This document shows positions 1 through 6,524 of a DNA stretch of 12,607 nt, in pieces; within the stretch, counting starts at the first letter, position 1; every line of letters begins with the position of its first letter. The stretch is from Candidatus Hydrogenedentota bacterium. GTDB taxonomy: Bacteria; Hydrogenedentota; Hydrogenedentia; Hydrogenedentales; SLHB01. The notes under the pieces were generated by a model that did not search any database, was not told the origin of the DNA, and saw only the letters and a list, made by a program, of their open reading frames with translations. A program made the translations under genes and the position numbers. Location: the NCBI GenBank assembly GCA_003557825.1, contig PWNM01000211.1:1-12607 (forward strand). Direction: 5' to 3'.

Positions 1-52
1 CGTGGGGCAATTGCGGCCGAAACAGCGTCTCAAGCATGGCGGACGTACCTTT

Positions 53-766
53 CTACATCCCACCACCGAGTTGACCCATCATGTCCGGATCCATTCGCAT
101 GACGCCGTCGGGGATTTCCATTGAAAACCGTTCCGGATCGATGGTCGGATTGATTTCGGCGTTACGGAAATTGACCTCCATTTTTTCGCCGTCGTGCTCC
201 CCCATCATCTCGAATCGGCTGGCCATGCCGCTTTCGGTATTGATGAACACCCAGATTTCAAATCCCTCGGGTTCGCGGGGCGTTCCCGTAAGTACATAAT
301 GTTCAACGCCGTCCAACGTCTCGTTTTCCTGCACCGTGAGCACAAAATCTTCTTCGAGTTCAGCGATGAGGTCGTCGCCAATAGGGGTCCGATGCTGATC
401 GTCGCCTTCGGGGGATTCCACCGCGAACCGTTGGCCCATCATTTCCATGATCATCAACGACTCCGTCCCATCGCTGATGGTCGTCAGCTTCTGCTCGACG
501 CCCAGCTCCTCGATGGTGATGGTCATATCGACACGGGTCCGTTCGGTATCGTCTTCTCTAAGGATCTCGATGGTACCTTCGGCATTGCTACGCATTGGCA
601 TGGGGCCTTCTTGCGACTCCATGACCATGTGGATGTCGGCTTTGAGCGACGTCCAGTCGGCGGTTTTCTGTTGGATGTCTTCCCGGATTTCGTCAAGAGT
701 AGGAGCAGCAGGCGCCGCCAAGGCGATTAGGCTCAGGGTGAGCAGAATTGCCAGTACATTTCGCAT
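53..766 (-). CDS. Secreted LolA-fold lipoprotein-sorting-like protein, methionine-rich
   Basis: The 237-residue product starts with a Sec signal peptide: M-R-N, then a hydrophobic stretch at about residues 4-17 and an A-A-P-A-A region suggesting cleavage near residues 18-21. The mature part reads like the LolA/LolB or outer-membrane lipoprotein-sorting beta-fold: an N-terminal helix (LDEIREDIQQKTADWTSLKA, 24-43), alternating beta strands (TRVDMTITIEE, TLDGVEHYVLTG) and a late 'INPTIDPERFSMEIPDG' segment, which resembles the 'd..lF...iP.g' ending typical of these proteins. Such proteins bind lipid or lipoprotein acyl chains in the periplasm; that role is inferred from the fold only. Methionine is unusually frequent (20 of 237), clustered at residues 105-110 and in the last 15 residues. 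The start is supported by GGAGG ending 8 bases upstream of the ATG. It lies downstream of, and on the same strand as, the dismutase but is separated from it by terminator-like hairpins, so it is probably transcribed on its own. A lineage-specific DUF with the same fold is the main alternative. Confidence 0.75.
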   Translation of the reverse strand: MRNVLAILLTLSLIALAAPAAPTLDEIREDIQQKTADWTSLKADIHMVMESQEGPMPMRSNAEGTIEILREDDTERTRVDMTITIEELGVEQKLTTISDGTESLMIMEMMGQRFAVESPEGDDQHRTPIGDDLIAELEEDFVLTVQENETLDGVEHYVLTGTPREPEGFEIWVFINTESGMASRFEMMGEHDGEKMEVNFRNAEINPTIDPERFSMEIPDGVMRMDPDMMGQLGGGM

Positions 767-859
767 AGGTAATGCCTCCTCGTAGGGGGTTACAGGGTTA
801 CCTTTTCGTTGCGCCTCCGCTCCACCAAAAAGCAGAACTACGCAGGAATCAAGAACACT

Positions 860-888
860 ACGGTATCAAAGCCCCGCCAGACAGTCAA
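860..888 (-). promoter_or_regulatory. Possible sigma70 promoter of the LolA-like gene
   Basis: On the minus strand a TTGACT -35 box (883-888) is followed after 17 bases by TACCGT (860-865), a weak -10 box that keeps the first TA and last T. It lies just past the terminator-like hairpins of the dismutase and would give a leader of roughly 85 bases. The -35 match is good and the -10 match is poor, so this is a candidate only. Confidence 0.25.
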
Positions 889-905
889 AAAAATCCGTCA
901 GACGG
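887..905 (-). terminator. Short hairpin plus T-run, possible second terminator of the dismutase gene
   Basis: Read on the minus strand, CCGTCTGACGG (895-905) can form a short 4-bp stem with a 3-base loop. It is followed after one base by seven Ts (887-893). The T-run is ideal but the stem is short. It would act as a backup to the stronger stem at 924-949 and sits about 75 bases after the dismutase stop codon. Confidence 0.35.
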
Positions 906-914
906 CGCCATATG

Positions 915-949
915 AACAAGAACCCGGAACGTCCCGACTGACGCTCCGG
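915..949 (-). terminator. Rho-independent-type terminator of the superoxide dismutase gene
   Basis: The arms 924-933 and 940-949 pair over ten base pairs around a 6-base loop. On the minus-strand RNA (arms CCGGAGCGTC and GACGTTCCGG) every position pairs, with one G-U; on the plus strand the same position is an A-C mismatch, which points to minus-strand use. The stem is followed by the T-rich, interrupted tail GTTCTTGTT. It lies about 30 bases after the dismutase stop codon. Confidence 0.6.
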
Positions 950-980
950 ATAGTCATCTGTGAAAACAATAGGGGGAGTA

Positions 981-1721
981 TTACTGTTGCCGCAGAGCTT
1001 CGCCGATACTAAAGTGGAAGGCGACGCGTTCCCAGTTCACCACATCCCACCAGGCATCGACATAGGCGCCGCGGTCGTTGTTGTAGTTTAGGTAATAGGC
1101 GTGTTCCCACACGTCAATGCCCATTATCGGGAAGCTGTCCCACGAGGTGAGCTTGTGTTGGTTCTCGGCTTGAAGCACGATGAGCCGGCCATCGGTGGGG
1201 CGATAGTGGAGCAATCCCCAACCGCTGCCTTCCACCGCCTTCGACGCCGCGCCGAAGTGAGCCTTGAATTGAGGGAAGCTACCAAAATCCCGCTCGATGC
1301 GTTCGGCCAGGGCTCCGTCGGGTTCACCTCCGCCTCCATTCCCTGGAGGGGCCATGATCCGCCAGAACATGGAATGGAGGAAATGGCCGCCGCCGTTGAA
1401 CGCCGCCTTCTTTGACCAGTACTCGACCAGAGCAAAGTCGCCTTCGGCTCGGGCCTTTGCCAAGGCGGCTTCGGCGGCATTAAGCCCATTAACATAGCCT
1501 TGATGGTGCCGGCCGTGATGGAGTTCCATGGTCTTGGCATCAATAACCGGCTCGAGGGCATCGTAGGCGTATGGAAGGGGTTCTAGCGTATGCTCGGTCA
1601 ATTCGCCCGCTTCGCCTGCCTCAGCCGCCCGCACTGCGGTCAACGGCGCGCCGATGGTGGCCATGGCCGCGGCCACGCCGCCTGCCGTCTTCAGAAAATC
1701 GCGTCTTGTGTTCATAACCAT
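981..1721 (-). CDS. sodA: Tat-exported Mn/Fe-family superoxide dismutase
   Basis: This enzyme converts superoxide to oxygen and hydrogen peroxide, here predicted outside the cytoplasm. Residues 4-11 carry a near-perfect twin-arginine motif (T-R-R-D-F-L-K), then a hydrophobic region and a V-R-A signal-peptidase site near residue 32. The mature part matches the Fe/Mn SOD family from 'EPLPYAYDALEP' (47-58). By alignment from memory to E. coli MnSOD, the metal ligands are H68, H116, D203 and H207 (D-V-W-E-H-A-Y-Y). The gateway Tyr is Y76, and the second-sphere Gln is Q188, in the C-terminal-domain position typical of Mn or cambialistic enzymes. The usual Asn before the second His ligand is Leu (H-F-L-H-S-M-F-W), a variant I recall from other SODs. 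The metal cannot be fixed from sequence. The first ATG has AAAGGAG about 10 bases upstream; a second ATG two codons later would keep the whole Tat signal. The gene diverges from the GH13 gene and is followed by terminator-like hairpins. Confidence 0.95.
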   Translation of the reverse strand: MVMNTRRDFLKTAGGVAAAMATIGAPLTAVRAAEAGEAGELTEHTLEPLPYAYDALEPVIDAKTMELHHGRHHQGYVNGLNAAEAALAKARAEGDFALVEYWSKKAAFNGGGHFLHSMFWRIMAPPGNGGGGEPDGALAERIERDFGSFPQFKAHFGAASKAVEGSGWGLLHYRPTDGRLIVLQAENQHKLTSWDSFPIMGIDVWEHAYYLNYNNDRGAYVDAWWDVVNWERVAFHFSIGEALRQQ

Positions 1722-1742
1722 GTACTACACGCTCCTTTTAAG

Positions 1743-1805
1743 CGCCCCGGTACGAATGGGGCGGTTGGTTTCCATCGAACAGGCTTCCGGCCTGCCCATT
1801 CAGGC
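1743..1805 (-). other. Foldable leader upstream of the superoxide dismutase gene
   Basis: On the minus strand, segments GCCTG (1801-1805), CAGGC (1790-1794) and GCCTG (1780-1784) alternate, so the middle one can pair with either neighbour. Nearer the gene, CGCCCC (1758-1763) pairs with GGGGCG (1743-1748) in a stem ending a few bases before the AAAAGGAG ribosome-binding site. In addition GAATGGG (1795-1801) can pair with CCCATTC (1754-1760), which would disrupt that last stem. These stems are 5-7 bp and could be chance in GC-rich DNA. I found no convincing promoter boxes for the dismutase, so it is not certain that this whole stretch is transcribed. Confidence 0.3.
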
Positions 1806-1861
1806 GTGGATCCGATTCTGTTTGTACGCCCGCTCCAAAGTTACCCTATGTTAAACGCATA

Positions 1862-1896
1862 AAACCCGTAGCATCTTCCCACATGATCGCGGGTTT
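1862..1896. repeat. Inverted repeat AAACCCG / CGGGTTT in the divergent intergenic region
   Basis: AAACCCG (1862-1868) is perfectly complementary to CGGGTTT (1890-1896), with a 21-base gap. It lies between the divergent dismutase and GH13 genes, where an operator would be expected. There is no T-run on the plus strand; on the minus strand only TTTTAT follows. Operator, weak terminator or chance are all possible. Confidence 0.25.
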
Positions 1897-1933
1897 CTAG
1901 CGTCGGTAGGGGATGTTCCTGTATCCTGTTGCA

Positions 1934-1962
1934 TAGAATTCACCGCACAACCTAAGGAAAGG
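1934..1962 (+). promoter_or_regulatory. Possible -10 box and ribosome-binding site for the GH13 gene
   Basis: TAGAAT (1934-1939) matches the sigma70 -10 consensus at five of six positions, but no good -35 box lies 16-18 bases before it. AAGGAAAGG (1954-1962) is the only purine-rich ribosome-binding sequence near the GTG at 1974, 11 bases away. A TAA at 1953-1955, in frame with the gene, rules out any earlier start. Confidence 0.35.
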
Positions 1963-1973
1963 CGCGTAGCAGG

Positions 1974-4900
1974 GTGGAACACTTCGAAACGGAAGACGTA
2001 CGGGACTGGATCGACGACGATCTATCGGATCCCATCGAAGCGTCCTATTTCCCATTGGGGGCGCAAGTCACACGAAAAATATGGCAAGAGGCCGACTTGG
2101 ATGCCGTCGTGCCCGATCCGTTGCCGGCAAATGCCCAGGATATGCTCATGGTCTATCGGCGGGCGGCCCATCGGCTAAACGTAACGTTTCGCAAGCTGGA
2201 CCCGCCTCCCGATCCAATTCGTCCGGGCCATTTGATTGCCATGGCGTTGCTCACCGAAATTTTGCGTTATGTATTTGACCTATATACCCGCCGGCAACAG
2301 CCGGGCGTCGTTGACAAGGCGATGCAGTTCGTCAACGAACGGAAGTCACCCGGGCGGATGCAAACGGTGCAGAGTACCTTTGTCGATCTTTTTGCGCCAT
2401 TCCCCGTGTTGCGTGGTCAGTTGGATCCGGAGGACTATCTCAACGGCGAACTGGACGGCCTTCCTAATAGCCACCGGATCTGCCGCGAAGCCATGTTGCT
2501 GTCAATCTCAATATCCAATCCGGCTCTGAAGTCCTATCGCATCCTGTTCGACGACGCCGAACTCGAACGGCGCGTCCGCTATTCGGAGGTGGTCGAACTG
2601 CTGGACGGCTATCTTGAGGAGCAACCGGGCGTGGAGCCCCTTGACTTGAGTTTGCCTGCCTGCTTACGAGCCCCTATCTATGCTTCGCCCGACTCGATTG
2701 AGGGGCAGCTCGATTACATTCGGACCCATTGGCGGCGCATCCTGCCCCCCCGGTTATTACAGCGACTGAATACCGCGCGCGATGCCCTTCGTGAGGAAAC
2801 GATGATCCGCGATTTCCCCGGCAAAGGACACGCCGAGGTGTTACGATTCGGCTTGATGGGGGATTATCCCGAATTTGAGCGGTTTACCGCTGATTCCGAC
2901 TGGATGGCCAAGGTGGTCCTTATCGCGAAGGTGGCCTATGTCTGGCTCGATCAGTTGTCCAAGCAATACGGACGCTCTATTACGCGACTGGACGAGATTC
3001 CCGATGAAGAACTAGACCGGTTGGCCCGATGGGGATTTACAGGGCTTTGGTTGATCGGCGTGTGGGAACGATCTTCGGTTTCACAAGAAATCAAACGGCG
3101 CATGGGCAACCCCGAGGCAGCCGCATCGGCCTATTCGCTATACGATTACCAAATCGCCCATGACCTGGGCGACGAGGCTGCCCTTTATAACCTAAAGGAA
3201 CGGGCCTGGAAACGGGGTATCCGACTGGCCAGCGATATGGTCCCCAATCACGTAGGGATTTATTCGCGCTGGGTAGTTGAGCATCCCGACTGGTTCATCC
3301 AGGCGCCCCATTCCCCATTCCCAGGGTATAGTTTTAATGGACCCGACCTGAGCCCCGATGAACGGGTTGGATTGTTTATCGAAGACGGGTACTGGAACCA
3401 TTCGGATGCGGCGGTAGTCTTCAAACGCGTGGATCGGTGGACAGGCGATACGCGCTATATCTACCACGGCAACGACGGCACCCATATGCCGTGGAACGAC
3501 ACGGCTCAATTGAACTACCTGATTGCCGAAGTGCGCGAGGCGGTCATCCAGACCATCCTTCATGTGGCACGTATGTTCCCGATTATTCGGTTTGATGCGG
3601 CCATGACCCTGGCCAAGAAACATTACCAGCGCCTCTGGTTCCCCTTACCGGGCGAAGGCGGAGCCATTCCTTCGCGATCCCAGTATGCGATGACTCGTGA
3701 GCAGTTTGATGCGGCCTTCCCCGAGGAGTTCTGGCGACAGGTGGTCGATCGGGTCCAAGAGGAAGTGCCTGAGACGTTGCTGTTGGCCGAGGCGTTCTGG
3801 CTGATGGAAGGGTATTTTGTGCGAACCTTGGGCATGCACCGGGTATACAACAGCGCCTTTATGAACATGCTCAAACTCGAGGACAACCTGAACTATCGAA
3901 CAACCATCAAAAACGTTCTCGAATTTAGTCCGGAAGTGGCCAAACGGTTCGTCAATTTCATGAACAATCCGGACGAAATGACGGCCGTCGAACAATTCGG
4001 CAAAGGGGATAAGTATTTCGGCGCGGCGATGATGATGGTGACCATGCCCGGCCTGCCCATGTTCGGCCACGGTCAAATCGAAGGCTTCACCGAAAAATAC
4101 GGCATGGAATACCGCCGGGCCTATTGGGACGAGGCCGTAGATGAGGAACTGGTCCGCCGTCACGAGCGCGAGATCTTTCCCTTGGTCCAGAGACGGTACC
4201 TGTTCAGCGGTGTCGAGTATTTTGCCTTCTACGATTTCATCCATCCCGATGATTATGTAAACGAAAACGTATTTGCATACTCGAACCGGGCCGGAGACGA
4301 ACGATGCCTCGTGATCTACAACAATGCTTATGAGGCGACCCAGGGCCATGTCCATACGTCGACCGCCATTAATATCGGTACGGGCGACGCCAAACAACTC
4401 GTCCGACGTACGCTTTCCGAGTCCCTTGGGTTTCGTAGCGACTCGGATGTGTACTACGTTTTTCGCGATAATCGAACGGGCTTGCAGTATATCCGTGAAG
4501 GGGCCGACCTGAACCGTCACGGCATCCATATACACCTTAACGGCTACCAGTATTATGTCTTTCTCGACTTCCATGAAGTGCTCGATGTCTACCACATTTG
4601 GGGGCAGGTCGCCGCTCGGTTGGAGGGTGGAGGTTCTCCCGATATTAAGCGGCTGTATCGTGAGATTATGGTGGCCCCGTTGCTTGAGGCGTTCCGGTTG
4701 GTGGCTGGACCGAAAATGCTCACCGAACTATCCGAGGCCTGTCAGCCACGAAAGAGTGGCTCCCGTGTCCGTAAGCATCTCGACAAGGCGCTGGTAGCAT
4801 TCCTTGATGTGGCGGCCGTCGAATTCTCCCTCGATTTTCCCCATGACACGATTCGCGAGGCGATCGAGCGGGACATAGACATTATTTCGAATATCAAAAA

Positions 4901-5612
4901 GCGCCTTGATGAGGGCAAGACGAAAGGCGGACTGTATCCGAAACTCTGCAATTTGGTTGCTCCGGCCACGCCCAACCAGGGGCCGCTATTCTGGCGAATT
5001 CCTCTCGTCTGGGCCCTGGTGCGGCATTTGGAGGAGGTGTTGTCGCTTCATGCCATCGAGGATAGCAAGTGCTGGCTGGAGGATTGGCTTCTGACCGTCC
5101 CCATTGCGGAATCCTTTGCCGCCCTGGGCCTGACGCAGTACGAGGCCCAAAACGACACGCGCCTGATCATGGTGCTCATATCCCACACGCCGGTAATACT
5201 AACGGTACGGGAGGATGAACCGGCCTATCTATTCGAGGAGATGCTCGATGATGGGTTGACACGGGAATACTTGGGCTATAACCAGTATAAGGGCGTCCAC
5301 TGGATTGGAAAGGAACGGCTCGAACAGGCTCTCGGGTGGATGGTCTGGACCGCCGCTGTGGCGACGCTCTGCGACGAAGACCTTACGCCGGAACAACAGA
5401 CCTCCATCGTGGCATCCCGACTTGCGTGTGCCCAGCGGATCATCGACGAAGCCGCCAAGGCCGGCTATCAGGTGGAACGCATGCTTGAGCGGTTATCGAG
5501 TACCGAAGAAGAGCCGGAACCAAAGCTGGAATCGGAGCCAAAGCCCAAAGGCGACTCGACCAAAACTAAGGCGAAAAAGATGACGGCCAGACCCAAGAAA
5601 CCGAAGTCGTAG
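1974..5612 (+). CDS. Large multidomain GH13 (alpha-amylase family) protein, subfamily unassigned
   Basis: The 1212-residue product has no signal peptide and is probably cytoplasmic. A GH13 barrel spans about residues 315-780. Conserved region I is D-M-V-P-N-H (421-426), region II is I-R-F-D-A-A with presumed nucleophile D541, region III is L-L-L-A-E-A-F with acid/base E606, and region IV is F-M-N-N-P-D-E with D667. A 'GFTGLWLIGVWERS' loop (354-367) and a 'HGNDGTHMPWNDTAQLNY' segment (498-515) look highly conserved. Region IV has N-P-D where most amylases have N-H-D; I recall an N-T-P-D version and A-E-A-F in GlgE-type maltosyltransferases, so a transferase is possible. Residues 1-310 and 870-1175 are mostly helical and I cannot assign them. 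The last 35 residues are acidic, then Lys/Pro-rich, and probably disordered. I recall similar proteins of about this length annotated simply as alpha-amylase family in several phyla; the substrate is unknown. It starts at GTG with an in-frame stop shortly before. No glycogen or trehalose genes are adjacent. Confidence 0.88.
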   Translation: MEHFETEDVRDWIDDDLSDPIEASYFPLGAQVTRKIWQEADLDAVVPDPLPANAQDMLMVYRRAAHRLNVTFRKLDPPPDPIRPGHLIAMALLTEILRYVFDLYTRRQQPGVVDKAMQFVNERKSPGRMQTVQSTFVDLFAPFPVLRGQLDPEDYLNGELDGLPNSHRICREAMLLSISISNPALKSYRILFDDAELERRVRYSEVVELLDGYLEEQPGVEPLDLSLPACLRAPIYASPDSIEGQLDYIRTHWRRILPPRLLQRLNTARDALREETMIRDFPGKGHAEVLRFGLMGDYPEFERFTADSDWMAKVVLIAKVAYVWLDQLSKQYGRSITRLDEIPDEELDRLARWGFTGLWLIGVWERSSVSQEIKRRMGNPEAAASAYSLYDYQIAHDLGDEAALYNLKERAWKRGIRLASDMVPNHVGIYSRWVVEHPDWFIQAPHSPFPGYSFNGPDLSPDERVGLFIEDGYWNHSDAAVVFKRVDRWTGDTRYIYHGNDGTHMPWNDTAQLNYLIAEVREAVIQTILHVARMFPIIRFDAAMTLAKKHYQRLWFPLPGEGGAIPSRSQYAMTREQFDAAFPEEFWRQVVDRVQEEVPETLLLAEAFWLMEGYFVRTLGMHRVYNSAFMNMLKLEDNLNYRTTIKNVLEFSPEVAKRFVNFMNNPDEMTAVEQFGKGDKYFGAAMMMVTMPGLPMFGHGQIEGFTEKYGMEYRRAYWDEAVDEELVRRHEREIFPLVQRRYLFSGVEYFAFYDFIHPDDYVNENVFAYSNRAGDERCLVIYNNAYEATQGHVHTSTAINIGTGDAKQLVRRTLSESLGFRSDSDVYYVFRDNRTGLQYIREGADLNRHGIHIHLNGYQYYVFLDFHEVLDVYHIWGQVAARLEGGGSPDIKRLYREIMVAPLLEAFRLVAGPKMLTELSEACQPRKSGSRVRKHLDKALVAFLDVAAVEFSLDFPHDTIREAIERDIDIISNIKKRLDEGKTKGGLYPKLCNLVAPATPNQGPLFWRIPLVWALVRHLEEVLSLHAIEDSKCWLEDWLLTVPIAESFAALGLTQYEAQNDTRLIMVLISHTPVILTVREDEPAYLFEEMLDDGLTREYLGYNQYKGVHWIGKERLEQALGWMVWTAAVATLCDEDLTPEQQTSIVASRLACAQRIIDEAAKAGYQVERMLERLSSTEEEPEPKLESEPKPKGDSTKTKAKKMTARPKKPKS

Positions 5613-5639
5613 TCGAACCCGTTTCCTTTGCGTCATCAT

Positions 5640-5657
5640 CCGATGCTATTGCATCGG
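5640..5657. terminator. Hairpin between convergent genes, probable shared terminator
   Basis: CCGATGC (5640-5646) and GCATCGG (5651-5657) form a perfect 7-bp stem with a 4-base TATT loop, 28 bases after the GH13 stop codon. The LysR stop codon (5646-5648, minus strand) lies at the stem-loop junction. On the plus strand a TTGTAG..ATTT stretch follows, which is only moderately T-rich, and on the minus strand there is none. ATGCTA (5643-5648) could alternatively pair with TAGCAT (5661-5666). The position between convergent genes is what favours a terminator. Confidence 0.5.
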
Positions 5658-6524
5658 TTGTAGCATTTCCTCGGCAATTTGAAGAAAGGTCCGTTCCACC
5701 CGGGTCTGGTAGGCTTCGCTGCGCCAAACCGCCCCGATGCGTACCGAAGGAACGTCAGCGACTTCGACTACGGCAAGGGCCGTATCCGCCGAGGTGACCA
5801 CGGCTCGGGGTAAGAATGACACGCCAATGCCCTCGGCGACGTACCGTTTGATCACCTCGAAGCTTCCCGTATCCAGCACTACCTGAGGCATGAACCCGGC
5901 ATCCTGGAAGTAGGATCGCAGCAGGCTGCCGGTCCGTGTGGCCGCATCAAGTAGCAGCATGGGTTCGTGGCGTAAAGCATCGAGGGTGGTTGCTGATTGG
6001 GTCGCGAGCGGATGATTCTGCGGGGTAACCAATACCAGCGCCTGTTCGAACAACGGCCGTTGTTCGAGGACCTTTTGCGCCACCGGCAGCGTCACAATTC
6101 CCAAATCTAGATCGCCTCGGGCCACGTGTTCGGCGATGGCGTCCGACGACCGATTCACAAGCATCAGGCGCGCCTCGGGCATGCGTTTCGAAAAGGCGCT
6201 CATCACAGGGGGTAACGCATAGAGGGCGGTGGTATCGCTGGTCCCGACACGCAGTACCCGTCCCTGTCCTTCGCCGAAGTCGTCCATCTCGCGCACGAGG
6301 CTTTCGGCTTCCACCAAGATATGCCGGGCCCGTTCATACATGCGCTGGCCTACGGGCGTGAGCGTTCCCGCCCGTCGTTCCACCAAGGAGTGGCCCAGCT
6401 CGCGCTCAAGAGCTTTGATCTGTTGGCTTACCGCCGGCTGAGATCGGCGCATTCGTTCGGAGGCCAGCCGAAACCCGCCTGTTTCGGCAATGGCGCACAG
6501 ACATCGGAGTTGGTCAAGGGTCAT
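5646..6524 (-). CDS. LysR-type transcriptional regulator
   Basis: The 292-residue product has the LysR layout. An N-terminal winged helix-turn-helix covers about residues 1-60 (M-T-L-D-Q-L start, S-Q-P-A-V-S-Q-Q-I-K-A-L-E recognition helix, then L-V-E-R-R and L-T-P-V-G). A linker helix follows to about 85, and a periplasmic-binding-protein-like effector domain from about 88 to the end (V-L-R-V-G, D-L-D-L-G-I-V, G-I-G-V-S-F-L-P). The reading frame is open 47 codons further upstream, but those codons lie inside the hydrolase gene and do not resemble LysR. The ATG at 6524 puts the family's normal N-terminus in place and has GAGGAA 7 bases before it. It overlaps the end of the hydrolase gene by 11 bases, so the two are probably translated from one message. 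The effector is unknown. A LysR-box-like dyad upstream of the hydrolase suggests it controls its own operon. Confidence 0.93.
   Translation of the reverse strand: MTLDQLRCLCAIAETGGFRLASERMRRSQPAVSQQIKALERELGHSLVERRAGTLTPVGQRMYERARHILVEAESLVREMDDFGEGQGRVLRVGTSDTTALYALPPVMSAFSKRMPEARLMLVNRSSDAIAEHVARGDLDLGIVTLPVAQKVLEQRPLFEQALVLVTPQNHPLATQSATTLDALRHEPMLLLDAATRTGSLLRSYFQDAGFMPQVVLDTGSFEVIKRYVAEGIGVSFLPRAVVTSADTALAVVEVADVPSVRIGAVWRSEAYQTRVERTFLQIAEEMLQPMQ

Noticed and set aside
1..52. Possible gene end or terminator at the left edge
   Set aside because: The 52 bases downstream of the LolA-like stop codon show no clear hairpin with T-run and no supportable coding frame; too short to judge.
194..730. 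Plus-strand open frame (178 codons) opposite the LolA-like gene
   Set aside because: Antisense shadow of a gene with signal peptide, ribosome-binding site and coherent fold; its own translation is His/Phe/Arg-rich with no start signal.
809..1012. Small plus-strand open frame (67 codons) in the dismutase/LolA-like spacer
   Set aside because: No ribosome-binding site, basic low-complexity composition, runs over both terminator-like hairpins and into the antisense of the dismutase gene.
3645..4595. Long minus-strand open frame (316 codons) inside the GH13 gene
   Set aside because: It is antisense to the best-conserved part of the GH13 barrel, has His/Val-rich composition typical of a reverse shadow, no ribosome-binding site and no recognisable motif.
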